Source: Gammaproteobacteria bacterium (GTDB lineage: Bacteria > Pseudomonadota > Gammaproteobacteria > Steroidobacterales > Steroidobacteraceae). From it: a stretch of DNA of 40,127 bases. This document shows, one piece after another, positions 31,429-40,127 of the stretch (the stretch's first letter is position 1; every line of letters starts with the position of its first letter). Below the pieces are notes generated by a model that searched no databases, was not told the DNA's origin, and was given only the letters and a program-made list of their open reading frames with translations. The stretch spans positions 1 to 40,127 of the forward strand of contig JANYJY010000066.1 in NCBI GenBank assembly GCA_025358295.1, in the 5' to 3' direction. The position numbers were made by a program, and so were the translations under genes.

Positions 31429-32493
31429 TCACCCGCGTGCCGGCAGCGAAACCCGGCGCAACTCATCGTCGATGAGCGAGGAGAGCTCTTCGAGCGTCAC
31501 CGCACCCGTTAAATAGCGGCCGTTGATATACAGAGTCGGCGTTCCTGTGAGCCCCAATTGCTCGGCAGCCCGGAAATCATGCAGAACTGCCTCGCGAGAT
31601 TGGCCGCTATCCAGGCATTCATCGAAGGTCGCTGTATTCAATCCTATGCGCTTGGCCTTCTCCTTGAGGGCGTCAAGGCCCAGCGTGCTCTGCTCGGCGA
31701 ACATCACATCGTGCATGTCCCAGAATTTTCCCTGAGCGGCTGCACACATGCCGGCTTCCGCCGCGTGCTCCGCATTGGCGTGCAGATTGGTCAAGGGGAG
31801 ATTGCGATAGACCAGACGAACCTGAGTCGGATATTTCTCCAGCACGGCCTTCATGACGGGCGCAAAACGCCCGCAAAAGGGGCATTGGAAGTCTGAGAAC
31901 TCCACGATGGTCACCGGCGCATGCTCGGATCCGCGTTGCGGACCGGTGGCGGCCACCGTTTCGCGTGCGGGGTCGAGAGTGGTCACGGCCTGGTACTTGG
32001 CGCGCAGGGAATCCAGAAAGGCTCGCTGTGTGGTGTCCTTGGCGCGCTTTTCTAGAAATTCCCGCATTTGCGGCGCGATCTTCTCGAAGGGCTGCGCAAT
32101 TTGAGTTCGGTTGGCATCATAGAGTGCGTGCATATCTGCATCGCTGACTGCGGGAGCCCTAATCGATGCGCTCAATGCGGCTACGGTGGTCTTATGGGCC
32201 GCCGCTTCCAGGGACAAAACGCGCTCGTCGATGAGTCCCGACAGCTCTCTTTCCAATAGCGCCTGCCGGTCGCGGTCATAGTTTAGTTTCAGCTGCCGCG
32301 CATGCAGCTCATAGGCCTCACGCTGTTCATTTAACTTGGCGCCTGCCCTGCCATCCAGGTCTTCCGTGGAAACAATTTTATTGCCGATTTTGGCAACGGC
32401 TGCTTCCTCCGCGCCGGCGGGCAGTATCCAGACTCCGAGCCAGCAAGCGCTCAAGATGGCCACGCAATAGGGTCGAGCGATGACGTTCGTCAT
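31429..32493 (-). CDS. Periplasmic DsbA-like thioredoxin-fold protein with SurA-like N-terminus
   Basis: 354 residues from ATG 32493; an upstream in-frame start is possible. A signal peptide ends near residue 25 (LPAGAEE). The N-terminal half is helical and charged (KIGNKIVSTEDLDGRAGAKLNEQRE to FEKIAPQMREFLEK), like the SurA-N/parvulin chaperone region. The C-terminal half is a DsbA/BdbD-type thioredoxin domain with active site CPFC (Cys204 and Cys207) in FSDFQCPFCGRF and the cis-Pro loop LTGTPTLYINGRYL. It probably oxidises or isomerises disulfides in exported proteins. Two secreted-protein genes and a two-partner secretion pair lie just beyond it. Confidence 0.85.
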   Translation of the reverse strand: MTNVIARPYCVAILSACWLGVWILPAGAEEAAVAKIGNKIVSTEDLDGRAGAKLNEQREAYELHARQLKLNYDRDRQALLERELSGLIDERVLSLEAAAHKTTVAALSASIRAPAVSDADMHALYDANRTQIAQPFEKIAPQMREFLEKRAKDTTQRAFLDSLRAKYQAVTTLDPARETVAATGPQRGSEHAPVTIVEFSDFQCPFCGRFAPVMKAVLEKYPTQVRLVYRNLPLTNLHANAEHAAEAGMCAAAQGKFWDMHDVMFAEQSTLGLDALKEKAKRIGLNTATFDECLDSGQSREAVLHDFRAAEQLGLTGTPTLYINGRYLTGAVTLEELSSLIDDELRRVSLPARG

Positions 32494-32702
32494 GGTATCC
32501 GGGGTGTTCACCGTAAGGATTGATCGCCGTACTGTATCGGGCAATTGTGTCAATCTTTGGTAACCGAGGGGACGCCGAAGATGACCGTTAATGGAGCGTC
32601 GATCAACGGCGTCGGCGTCACAAAACGGCAATATTTTCCGGCGACCATGCGCGGCTGCGCGGCCTTCACCGAGAAAATCGGTGCGTGCTCAAGTGAGCTA
32701 CC

Positions 32703-33608
32703 ATGCCATTTCTCGAATATTTGCATCGATACCGTCCCACCCGCGAAGCAATCACCGTTCCGCGCATGGTCTCAGCGGTGCTGGTGCTGGCCATCCTTGC
32801 AGAAGTTCTGCAGATATATAGAGTTCTGTGGCCGAACACGCCGTCGAGTGGGTTCGAGCTGCCCCAGTACTCGCGCCCCGACCGAGCGCGCGGTGTCGAT
32901 GCTGCCACGCTGGTCGCAGCGCATCTGTTCGGCATTCCCGAGTTGGATGAGCGGTTGGCTATGGCGGAGACTCAGGAGGTATTGCATCTGGTCGGTACTT
33001 TCGCGACGGACGACCCTGCGCGTGGGCTGGCCATCATCGTCGCGGACACCGGTGCCGCGGCAGTCTATCGAGTGGGCGAGCACCTGTCTGGCGGTCTGGT
33101 GCTCAATCAAGTATTTGCAAATCGGATCATCATGATGCGTAGCGGCGCGTTGGAATCCCTGTCCATGCCCTCATGGGAAGCGACGGGCAGTGCGCGCCAG
33201 CGCCGGATGGCGCGAGCCGCTGAGGCTGTGGCGAAGGCACAGGCGCACGTCAGGGATTCCGACATGCGGCAGCCACCCCCTCTGTCGGACAGCGGTGCGG
33301 TGTTACGCGCACTCAATTTGCGTCCCTCCCGGGACGGCCGATCCCACGGCATACGCGTCTATGGGTCCAACGACAAGGCCTTGAGGGCGCTCGGATTGTC
33401 GAACGGCGACATCATTCACGTGGTCGACGGCGTATCGATGGACACGCCTCCGCCGGAGGGCGGCGGCGTGGACCTGATGAAGCGCTTACAAGACGGTGAC
33501 ACGCTGACCTTGCTGGTCGAGCACGCCGGCGCGAGAACTTCCGTGACGATCGATTCCGCGCGCCTTGCCGCCGCAGCGGAAATCTATCGAGAGTCGAACT
33601 CGCCCTGA
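32703..33608 (+). CDS. GspC-like type II secretion protein with PDZ domain
   Basis: 301 residues. One N-terminal membrane segment (about 22-40, VSAVLVLAILAEVLQIY), then an HR domain with HLVGTFATDDPARGLAIIVADTG and YRVGEHLSGGLVLNQVFANRIIMM, typical of GspC. A PDZ-like region follows (about 225-290: LGLSNGDIIHVVDGVSMDTPP). GspC bridges the inner-membrane platform to the GspD secretin and helps choose cargo. No other gsp gene is in the window, so its partners must lie elsewhere or this is an orphan. It stands immediately upstream of two exported-protein genes. Confidence 0.8.
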   Translation: MPFLEYLHRYRPTREAITVPRMVSAVLVLAILAEVLQIYRVLWPNTPSSGFELPQYSRPDRARGVDAATLVAAHLFGIPELDERLAMAETQEVLHLVGTFATDDPARGLAIIVADTGAAAVYRVGEHLSGGLVLNQVFANRIIMMRSGALESLSMPSWEATGSARQRRMARAAEAVAKAQAHVRDSDMRQPPPLSDSGAVLRALNLRPSRDGRSHGIRVYGSNDKALRALGLSNGDIIHVVDGVSMDTPPPEGGGVDLMKRLQDGDTLTLLVEHAGARTSVTIDSARLAAAAEIYRESNSP

Positions 33609-33929
33609 TGCTCAAGGCGGAGAAATTCGCTTGATATATCGCTCTCGTCAACGACGCCGGACACAGTCTTGACTGCCCAAATCGAGACTTCGATCGCAGT
33701 TCAAGTTACCAAACCTTCACAAGTCGTTCCCCCCCTTGAAATATTTGCCGCGCAGCATCCCACCCCGGTCGAGTTCAAAAGGCATGCGCCGGACGGTCAA
33801 GCGATGCCGGCCGCAGTGCCACCGACCTCAGGATGATGGAAAGCGGACGCGTTGATGTCGAGGCAAGGCAACGTGCGCGTGGACCGTAGGCAATAGTTTG
33901 TAAAAACCCCGAATCGGAGAATCTTTATC
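33609..33929. other. Intergenic region upstream of VPLPA-CTERM gene
   Basis: 321 bases without a gene. It has a run of seven C (33729-33735) and a GGAG ribosome site at 33916-33919 for the next gene. I see no convincing promoter or structured RNA. Confidence 0.5.
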
Positions 33930-34793
33930 ATGAAGTTACCCCTCAAATCCCTGTCGCTGCTGTTCGCGGTTGGAGCCGCGTCGACCGCCGCGCACGCGGG
34001 CCCTGTGTCACTCGGCACGGCGCCGAGTCCCACGGGAACGCTGACCCTCGAAATTTTCACCAACACCAATGCAACGGCGTCAAACACCGAACTGGTGAAT
34101 CTGGCGCTGCCGTACACGGCAGTCACGGCTCCGGGCGGCGCGTTCACCCCCGACGCCGCCACCGGCAACTTTACTGTCGCGGCGAATCCCAATCCCAGCG
34201 GCACCGGCAACGTGCTGCAAATCGACTTCGGCACGATCCCGGGATTTGCGACCACTTTCAACAGCAATCTCGCCAACACGCAGTACATGGTGTTCAACTA
34301 CAGCACGTCGAGTGCCCTGTCACTTACCGGCAATGCCGCCGGCAACATCGGCTCAGTTACTGGGACGGGTCTGGCGAAGGCCGCGAGCCAAGCCTCCTCG
34401 GTCATCGCCAACTGGGCGGCGTCCGGCCTCACCGGCGGCAGCGCCATCGACACGACGGGAACGGCGAATTGGGCGGCCAGCAACACTGCCGGCGGCAGCA
34501 ATTACGGATCCCTGGGCATTGCGGGCGATGACTTTTCAGCGTCCGTGGGTTCTTCGCTGGATTTCTACAACTTGGCGGGAACGTCGCGAACTTACACGGG
34601 CCCGAAGCAATACGCGAATTCCACCGGGACCGGCTTCTGGTTCCTCAGCTCGACCGGCGATCTGACCTATAACGTGCCGACCGCGGGCACCACGCCGGTG
34701 CCGTTGCCGGCCGCCGCTTGGTTGTTGATGTCGGGTATTGCGGGTCTCGGTGCGGTCGGACGTCGTCGCCGCCAAGCCGCCGCTGCAGCGTAA
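33930..34793 (+). CDS. VPLPA-CTERM sorting-domain protein
   Basis: 287 residues. A signal peptide at 1-23 (LLFAVGAASTAAHA), an Asn/Thr/Gly-rich mature region with repetitive surface-type composition, then a C-terminal sorting signal: VPLPAAAWLLMSGIAGLGAVGRRRRQ, that is, the VPLPA motif, a membrane segment and an Arg cluster. VPLPA-CTERM proteins are processed by exosortase, of the XrtD type, usually in exopolysaccharide-making bacteria. No exosortase lies in the window. GGAG lies 10 bases before the ATG. The next gene follows after 139 bases. Confidence 0.85.
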   Translation: MKLPLKSLSLLFAVGAASTAAHAGPVSLGTAPSPTGTLTLEIFTNTNATASNTELVNLALPYTAVTAPGGAFTPDAATGNFTVAANPNPSGTGNVLQIDFGTIPGFATTFNSNLANTQYMVFNYSTSSALSLTGNAAGNIGSVTGTGLAKAASQASSVIANWAASGLTGGSAIDTTGTANWAASNTAGGSNYGSLGIAGDDFSASVGSSLDFYNLAGTSRTYTGPKQYANSTGTGFWFLSSTGDLTYNVPTAGTTPVPLPAAAWLLMSGIAGLGAVGRRRRQAAAAA

Positions 34794-34814
34794 ACGATTT
34801 CGGAAACGAGCAGG

Positions 34815-34848
34815 GCGGATCGGCGGCGAGTTTGCGCCGCCGATCCGC
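34815..34848 (+). promoter_or_regulatory. Perfect 14-bp intercistronic hairpin
   Basis: Arms GCGGATCGGCGGCG (34815-34828) and CGCCGCCGATCCGC (34835-34848) around a 6-base loop AGTTTG. There is no T run after it, so it is more like a processing/stability structure or attenuator between the two exported-protein genes than a terminator. Confidence 0.7.
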
Positions 34849-34932
34849 GGGCAGGACTTCCCGTTCGAGGTCGAACTCTGGTTGCCGCTCAGACGCTCAT
34901 CGACTCACTTTCTACAATTTGGAGTATTAGCC

Positions 34933-36510
34933 ATGAATCTCATTCTCAAGACCGCAGTCGCAACGGCCATCGCGGCCGCCGGCGTCACTGCGGCGCAAGC
35001 TCTTGACGTCAAGAACTACGCCGCCAACACCAATGTCAACGTTTTCATCAGCGGCTCCACCGCCGTCGATACCACGCTGCTGAGCACACTGATTCTCGGC
35101 ACCGGCGGTTATTGTCAGTCCGGCACCATTGACGTGTATCAAATCGGTTCTCCCACGAACCGAATGATCTACTGCAGCGCCACCGCGGCCAGCGGCTTGA
35201 CCGCGGGCACACCCTTGGCCATATTCAAGGAGTCGAATGTCGGGTCAGGCAATGGCGTCGGCCCGCTGATCAGCGTCGCCAAGGGCGGCTCGTCGGGCAC
35301 ATTCTTCTTGAGCCCTGCAGCCTTGGTCGCCGACACGGCGAACACGGAATGCACGACGGCTGCGGTCGCAGCGACCGCGAACTTCCTGGCATACACCAAT
35401 CACACAGCATGCCCGGCGGCGGATATCACCGCCTCGACGGTAGTGCCGACCGGCGGCTTCGCCGACGTCGAAGCGGCTTTGCTGCGCGGTGCCGGCGGCA
35501 CCACATATTCGGCTGCCGACGTATCCAAATATTTGCAGTCGCAGAATGTGTTCGACGTGGTGTGGGGTGTGGCGGTCACCAAGAACCTGTTTTACGCTCT
35601 GCAAGCCGCCGAAATCGGCGTGACCAGCGGTTGCCCGGCAAACAGCGACCTGCCTTCCTGCGCACCGTCGCTGTCCAAGGCCCAAGTTGCCTCGCTGTAC
35701 CAGGGCAATGTGTTTACCTGGGACCAGCTCGGCCTGAATAATGCCGCCGACAATAACGTTTATATCTGCCGCCGCGATATCGAGTCCGGTACCGAAGCCT
35801 CGTTCGAGGCCTACTTCTTGGGCGCCCGCTGCAGTCAATCCTCCGAAGTGATGGCAACGTCGGACAATCAGTTCATTTTCACGAATGGCTCGGGCGGCGG
35901 AATGCGCAATTGCCTGACGGCGCTCAACAGCGGCGGCAGTTTTGCGCCTTTCAATGACACCACGAACACGGCTCTGCCTCCGGTGACCGAGCCTGGCAGC
36001 CAGTGGGCCATCGGCTTGATCAGCAGCGAAGTAACGTCGGCAAACCTTTCGGCCGACGCTTTCCGTCTGGTCGCCGTCGACGGCGTGTTGCCGACTCTCT
36101 CGAACGTCGTCAACGGGTTCTATCCGTACTGGTCGTCGAATTTCGCGTATACGATCAAATCGGGCACGGGCGTGCCGACCGGCTCAGCCGCAACGGTGTG
36201 GACGAATCTGTCCAAGTTCATGGGTGATCCGGCGCCGACCAAGGCTGTGAACACTGCCTACTCCGGGCGTCCCTGGGGTAACGGCGGAGACCTGTCTCCT
36301 GCCGCGCAGTTCGTTACCGCGACGAACACCATTCCAGCCACGAGCGCTTCGGTTGCTCTGAATCCCGTCAATGCCTTCACCAAGGCATCGAGCGGAAGCG
36401 TGAACAACTGTGACACGCCGGTTCTGTACTTCCCGGGTACCGCCGCCGGCTACTCGTTGAAGACGCCGACGGAGTCTGTGTTGTTGGGCACGGGTAACGT
36501 GAACCACTAA
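34933..36510 (+). CDS. Secreted PstS-like binding protein (ten cysteines)
   Basis: 525 residues from ATG 34933 (GGAG at 34921-34924). A signal peptide ends near residue 23 (VTAAQA). The N-terminus of the mature part, VNVFISGSTAVDTTLL, resembles the phosphate-binding PstS/periplasmic-binding-protein start, and later segments (VFTWDQLGLNN, IESGTEASFEAYFLG, GGGMRNCL, WAIGLIS) fit that fold with insertions. Ten cysteines in the mature part suggest disulfides. It has no membrane anchor at the C-terminus, so it is released or exported further. It lies between the VPLPA-CTERM gene and tpsB. The ligand is unknown; the PstS relation is inferred from motifs only. Confidence 0.65.
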   Translation: MNLILKTAVATAIAAAGVTAAQALDVKNYAANTNVNVFISGSTAVDTTLLSTLILGTGGYCQSGTIDVYQIGSPTNRMIYCSATAASGLTAGTPLAIFKESNVGSGNGVGPLISVAKGGSSGTFFLSPAALVADTANTECTTAAVAATANFLAYTNHTACPAADITASTVVPTGGFADVEAALLRGAGGTTYSAADVSKYLQSQNVFDVVWGVAVTKNLFYALQAAEIGVTSGCPANSDLPSCAPSLSKAQVASLYQGNVFTWDQLGLNNAADNNVYICRRDIESGTEASFEAYFLGARCSQSSEVMATSDNQFIFTNGSGGGMRNCLTALNSGGSFAPFNDTTNTALPPVTEPGSQWAIGLISSEVTSANLSADAFRLVAVDGVLPTLSNVVNGFYPYWSSNFAYTIKSGTGVPTGSAATVWTNLSKFMGDPAPTKAVNTAYSGRPWGNGGDLSPAAQFVTATNTIPATSASVALNPVNAFTKASSGSVNNCDTPVLYFPGTAAGYSLKTPTESVLLGTGNVNH

Positions 36511-36531
36511 GCTGCAAGCCGGCAATTGATT

Positions 36532-36571
36532 TCGGCGGGTTGCCCATAACGGCACCCCGCCGATTTTTTTT
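36532..36571 (+). terminator. Rho-independent terminator
   Basis: Arms TCGGCGGG (36532-36539) and CCCGCCGA (36556-36563) with an internal TGCC/GGCA pairing, then eight T (36564-36571). It ends the PstS-like gene transcript. The tpsB start lies only 44 bases on, so tpsB needs a promoter in or near this space or read-through. Confidence 0.9.
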
Positions 36572-36615
36572 GTGCTGTCATCTGATCGACTTGATCCGCG
36601 AGTAATTTGGCTTCG

Positions 36616-38226
36616 ATGTATTTGAGCGATTCGATTAACCGATCTCTAGGGATTGCACTGCTTTGGATTGTGGCGGCCATGCCGCTGCAGAGCCATGCCG
36701 ACGCAGCGGCGGCCGCCCCACAGCTGAAATTCGACATCAAGGAATTCCGTGTGCTGGGAAACCGAGTTCTGCCGCAGACATCCGTGGAGCGAGCGGTGTA
36801 TCCGTTTCTGGGCCCGGGCGGCGATCTGGACGGCGTCAAGAAGGCCGCCGACGCGCTGCAGGGTGCGTACAAGGATGCGGGATTCGGCACGGTGCTGGTC
36901 GATATTCCAGAGCAGCAAGTCGACGACGGCATCGTGCGGCTGCGAGTAATCGAAGGTACTTTGGACAAGATCCGAGTCCGCGGCGAACGATATTTTTCGG
37001 GCCGGCAAATTCTGGCCGCACTGCCGGCGTTGCAGCCGAAACAGGCACCCAATCTACCTGCGCTGCAGGACCAGTTGACGGCCCTCAATGCCCGCACGGG
37101 CGATCGGGTGGTGACGCCGATTCTCAAGGCCGGCGCACAACCGGGATCGGTCGACATCGATCTCAATGTACAGGACACATCACCCTTCCACGCCTCCGTG
37201 GAAGTTGACAATCACCACACGGCAGATACCACGCCGACGCGCGCCAGCGTCTCCATGAGCTACAGCAACCTGTGGCAGCGCCAGGATGTGTTCTCGCTCC
37301 TTTATCAAACGGCCCCTGCCAATGTGCGCAATGCCCAGGTGGTATCGGCTTCGTACCTGGGCCACGCCGGCGGCAATGACGGCGAGTTCCTGCTGTCCTT
37401 CGTGCATACCAGCAGCAACGTGAATGCGCTCGATACCCTGGGTGTACTCGGCAAGGGTTCCATCGTGGGCACGCATTGGGTGCAGCCCCTCGTCAATTCG
37501 CCCTCGACTTCGCAGAGCTTCAATTTGGGGTTCGATTACAAAGACGTCAGCACGGAGGTGTTCTCGAGTACCACCGCCGCCGGCGGCAACGGAGTCCGCG
37601 CGCCCATCAAGTATCTCAATTGGTCTGCTACTTATTCGGGGGTATGGCGGCAGCCACGCGGTTCCGTGGCGACGAACATCGGAATCGGGTTCGGCATCAA
37701 GGGGCTGGTCAACACTCAGGCCGAGTTTGAGAATGCGCGCTACCTGGGCGATCCGAATTATATTTACTTGCGCTTGTCAGGAGAGGGCACGCACACCCTG
37801 CCCGCGGGTTTCGCCGTTCTGGCACGCTGGTCCGGACAGTGGACCGAATCACCCTTGGTCAACAATGAGCAATTTGCGCTCGGCGGCTCTGACACCGTCC
37901 GCGGCTATCTGGAGGCTGAGACGCTCGGCGATGCCGGACTCGTCGGCAATGTCGAATTTCACAGTCCGATCGTGGGGGAGCGGCTGGGCAAGACCCTGCG
38001 CATGTTGTACGCCTTCGTGTTCGTCGACGGCGGCGTCGCGACGCTGCTGGATCCCCTGCCGCAACAGGCGCATCGGAGCCGATTGTGGAGTACGGGGTTT
38101 GGCCTGCGCCTGGAGAACGCCGCGGGCTTCTCGGGCAATCTCGACTACGCCATTCCGCAGGTCACGGACACGCGCACGCACACAGGCGATGCGCGTATCG
38201 ATTTCTCCGTCAAGTACGATTTCTGA
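36616..38226 (+). CDS. TpsB outer-membrane transporter (ShlB/FhaC family)
   Basis: 536 residues from ATG 36616; a TTG three codons earlier is less likely. A signal peptide is followed by POTRA-type segments (FDIKEFRVLGNRVLP, then IRVRGERYFSGRQI) and a 16-strand barrel region with the conserved FALGGSDTVRGYLE (the FhaC VRGY/F motif in L6). The last residues are IDFSVKYDF, ending in Phe. It should secrete the TpsA protein encoded 11 bases downstream. Confidence 0.92.
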   Translation: MYLSDSINRSLGIALLWIVAAMPLQSHADAAAAAPQLKFDIKEFRVLGNRVLPQTSVERAVYPFLGPGGDLDGVKKAADALQGAYKDAGFGTVLVDIPEQQVDDGIVRLRVIEGTLDKIRVRGERYFSGRQILAALPALQPKQAPNLPALQDQLTALNARTGDRVVTPILKAGAQPGSVDIDLNVQDTSPFHASVEVDNHHTADTTPTRASVSMSYSNLWQRQDVFSLLYQTAPANVRNAQVVSASYLGHAGGNDGEFLLSFVHTSSNVNALDTLGVLGKGSIVGTHWVQPLVNSPSTSQSFNLGFDYKDVSTEVFSSTTAAGGNGVRAPIKYLNWSATYSGVWRQPRGSVATNIGIGFGIKGLVNTQAEFENARYLGDPNYIYLRLSGEGTHTLPAGFAVLARWSGQWTESPLVNNEQFALGGSDTVRGYLEAETLGDAGLVGNVEFHSPIVGERLGKTLRMLYAFVFVDGGVATLLDPLPQQAHRSRLWSTGFGLRLENAAGFSGNLDYAIPQVTDTRTHTGDARIDFSVKYDF

Positions 38227-38237
38227 GGGAAGCAGCG

Positions 38238-40127
38238 ATGTCCCACATTCAAATTGGCGCCGTGCGCTTCCTCTCGTTCGTGCTGATCAGCACGCAGGTG
38301 TACGTGCCGATCTATGCGGCAACCCTGCCCGTGCCCTGTGTCGGCGGAGTCTGCGGAGTCGGCATCACCTCGTTCAGCGGCGGCAATGCGACGGCGGTGC
38401 AGGCGGGATCGCGCCTGACAGTCAATCAGACGGCGGCGAATGCCACGCTGAATTGGCAAAGTTTCAATATTTCCGCCGACGGCACGGTGCAATTCATCCA
38501 GCCATCGTCCACGTCGGTGGCGCTCAATCAGATATTTCAATCCGATCCATCCAGGATTTTCGGTTCGCTGCAGGCGAACGGCCGGATATTCCTGATCAAC
38601 CGCAACGGCATTATCTTCGGACCCAATGCCCAGGTGAATGTCGGAGGCCTGCTGGCCTCGACCCTGAATCTGAATCCTACGGCCGTCAGCGGCGGATTGG
38701 TGACGCCCGCGCTCAATGGCCAGGCGGCCTTGCAATCATTCGTGGATACCAACGGGTTGAGCCTAACCAGTGCGCCCATCAGCATCAGTCCGGGGGCAAA
38801 GCTCTCCACAACTGAAGGCGGGCAGATCCTGGTTTTTGCGCCGACGGTCACGAACCAGGGCAGCATCAGCACTCCGGGTGGCCAAACCGTGCTGGCTGCG
38901 GGAAATCAAATCTATTTGGCGAGCAGTTCGGATCCCAACTTGCGCGGCCTGTTGGTGGAAATCGGCGGAGTCGGCGGGACGGCGACGAACGGCAATGCCG
39001 CGGATGCCGCCGCGAAATCAGCCGGCGAGCTCGTCGGCCAAATTACGGCCAACCGCGGCAATGTGACGCTCGCAGGATTGGCGGTGAATCAACTGGGCCG
39101 CATCTCTGCCACGACCAGCGTCAACGAAAACGGCTCCATCCGACTGCAGGCGCGGGATCACGGCTCGGTGGACAACAACGGCAATCCGACCGCGGGGTTG
39201 GGCGGCACATTGACTGTCGGTGCGCACAGCCATGCGGAGGTGGGTCTCGAAACGGCCGATACGTCGAAGACGGTCGACAGCGTGGCGCAGCCGAAATCAT
39301 CGATCAGCCTGTTCGGCGACACCATCGACGTGTTGGGCGGCAGCACTCTGCACGCCACCGGCGGCAGCATCTCGGCCGATGCCAAGTCGAACCAAGGTGT
39401 GGCGGTTTATACGAATCAGTCCGATGGCAGCCGGCTGTACGTGGCGGACAGTGCAGTATTGGACGTATCGGGTGCCGACGTCACGCTGCCGGTGGATAGC
39501 AGCATCATTGCGGTCCAATTGCGCGGCACTGAACTCGCCGACAGTCCCCTGCAGAAGAATGGACCTTTGCGCGGTCAAACCGTGTACGTCGATGCGCGCG
39601 CCCATGGTACCCGCGCCGATGGCACTCCCTGGCAGGGCACTCCCTTGGCCAATGTCAGCGGCGAAATCGCCGCGATCGGCCGCACTGTCGCGGAGAGAAA
39701 TTTGGCCGGCGGCAGCATCGCGTTGAATTCGCAGGGCGATGTGATTCTCGCTCCCGGATCGACGCTCGATGTGGCCGGCGGCGCGATTCACTACACCGGC
39801 GGAGCGGTCAAGACATCGACTCTGCTGACAGCGGCCGGTCAAGCGGTCAGCATCAGCAATGCGGACCCCAATGTTCTCTACCAGGGCATTCTGGATTCGA
39901 CCAGCGTGGTCAATTCCAAGTGGGGGGTTTCCCAGACTACGCCCGCGCTGGTCAGCAGCTACGAGGCGGGCTATGTGGAAGGGAAAAAAGCCGGCACCGT
40001 GACGCTGGCGGCGCCTCGATTTGTATTCGACGCCAATGTGAATGGCAGCGTCACGAGCGGCCAGAATCAGCGGCTGCCGACCGGCTCCGTCAATCTGCCT
40101 TCGACCGGGCTGTATCGCAGTTACGAC
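38238..40127 (+). CDS. TpsA filamentous haemagglutinin-like exoprotein (5' part)
   Basis: Open to the window end for 630 codons from ATG 38238, and incomplete. A signal peptide at about 1-28 is followed by the TPS recognition domain: FSGGNATAVQAGSRLTVNQTA, WQSFNISADGTVQFIQPS, then IFGSLQANGRIFLINRNGIIFGPNAQVNVGGLLAST, the characteristic NPNG-like beta-helix core. Repetitive Gly/Ser/Asn beta-helix rungs follow. Two cysteines (34 and 39) lie just after the signal peptide. It is exported through TpsB to the surface or medium, where such proteins act as adhesins or matrix components. Confidence 0.92.
   Translation, partial: MSHIQIGAVRFLSFVLISTQVYVPIYAATLPVPCVGGVCGVGITSFSGGNATAVQAGSRLTVNQTAANATLNWQSFNISADGTVQFIQPSSTSVALNQIFQSDPSRIFGSLQANGRIFLINRNGIIFGPNAQVNVGGLLASTLNLNPTAVSGGLVTPALNGQAALQSFVDTNGLSLTSAPISISPGAKLSTTEGGQILVFAPTVTNQGSISTPGGQTVLAAGNQIYLASSSDPNLRGLLVEIGGVGGTATNGNAADAAAKSAGELVGQITANRGNVTLAGLAVNQLGRISATTSVNENGSIRLQARDHGSVDNNGNPTAGLGGTLTVGAHSHAEVGLETADTSKTVDSVAQPKSSISLFGDTIDVLGGSTLHATGGSISADAKSNQGVAVYTNQSDGSRLYVADSAVLDVSGADVTLPVDSSIIAVQLRGTELADSPLQKNGPLRGQTVYVDARAHGTRADGTPWQGTPLANVSGEIAAIGRTVAERNLAGGSIALNSQGDVILAPGSTLDVAGGAIHYTGGAVKTSTLLTAAGQAVSISNADPNVLYQGILDSTSVVNSKWGVSQTTPALVSSYEAGYVEGKKAGTVTLAAPRFVFDANVNGSVTSGQNQRLPTGSVNLPSTGLYRSYD

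Noticed and set aside
37424-38815. A 463-codon plus-strand open frame overlapping tpsB and tpsA
   Set aside because: Its translation is rich in Arg, Ser and Pro, typical of a shifted frame of the real genes. The TpsB frame and the TpsA frame have clear family motifs.

Overview
The window reads as chromosomal DNA of a GC-rich gammaproteobacterium. The yadGH pair, gltBD, oligopeptidase B, a bactofilin, an FlhC-family protein, a GspC-like protein and a two-partner secretion pair all fit that. The mix of VPLPA-CTERM protein, TIR/TolB/TPR protein and dedicated-sortase-type two-component system suggests a Steroidobacter/Nevskia/Xanthomonadales-like environmental lineage. That family-level placement is an inference. 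I saw no tRNA, rRNA, transposase, phage gene or CRISPR array.

Layout. 1-5 kb (mostly minus strand) is an accessory patch: a membrane-anchored TIR/TolB-like/TPR protein, then a secreted alpha/beta hydrolase between two copies of an FlhC-type regulator gene. One copy is intact; the other has lost its N-terminus and its first zinc Cys pair. An unrecognised gene is divergent from the intact copy. 5-9.4 kb (plus) holds the YadG/YadH ABC exporter, an M28 glutamate-carboxypeptidase-like metallopeptidase and a 71-residue protein. 9.6-11 kb is a receiver domain fused through one membrane segment to a presumed periplasmic domain. 11-13.5 kb (minus) is a short GlpD-like FAD oxidoreductase translationally coupled to an outer-membrane protein, plus a bactofilin. 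13.6-17.5 kb has a SPOR lipoprotein, a 73-residue gene behind a consensus sigma-54 promoter, oligopeptidase B and a CBS-pair protein. 17.7-23.7 kb is gltBD (NADPH glutamate synthase). 23.7-25.8 kb is an alkylation-repair pair, an Ada/AlkA fusion and an ogt gene that runs antisense into the next gene. 25.7-28.4 kb (minus) is a sensor kinase/response regulator pair resembling the proteobacterial dedicated sortase regulators. 28.8-31.4 kb has a PhoB-type regulator with an altered acidic pocket, an LpxH-like phosphoesterase and two or three small proteins. 31.4-40.1 kb looks like a surface-export region: a DsbA-like oxidoreductase, a lone GspC-like protein, a VPLPA-CTERM protein, a ten-cysteine PstS-like binding protein, a TpsB transporter and the start of a large TpsA exoprotein that leaves the window.

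The least ordinary items are the FlhC-like duplication with loss of a zinc Cys pair, the receiver-transmembrane fusion, the sigma-54 control region with two overlapping palindromes, the ogt/kinase 3' overlap at a shared CTAG, and the 31-40 kb cluster that places several envelope export routes side by side. All functions are inferred from sequence reading; no database search was run.
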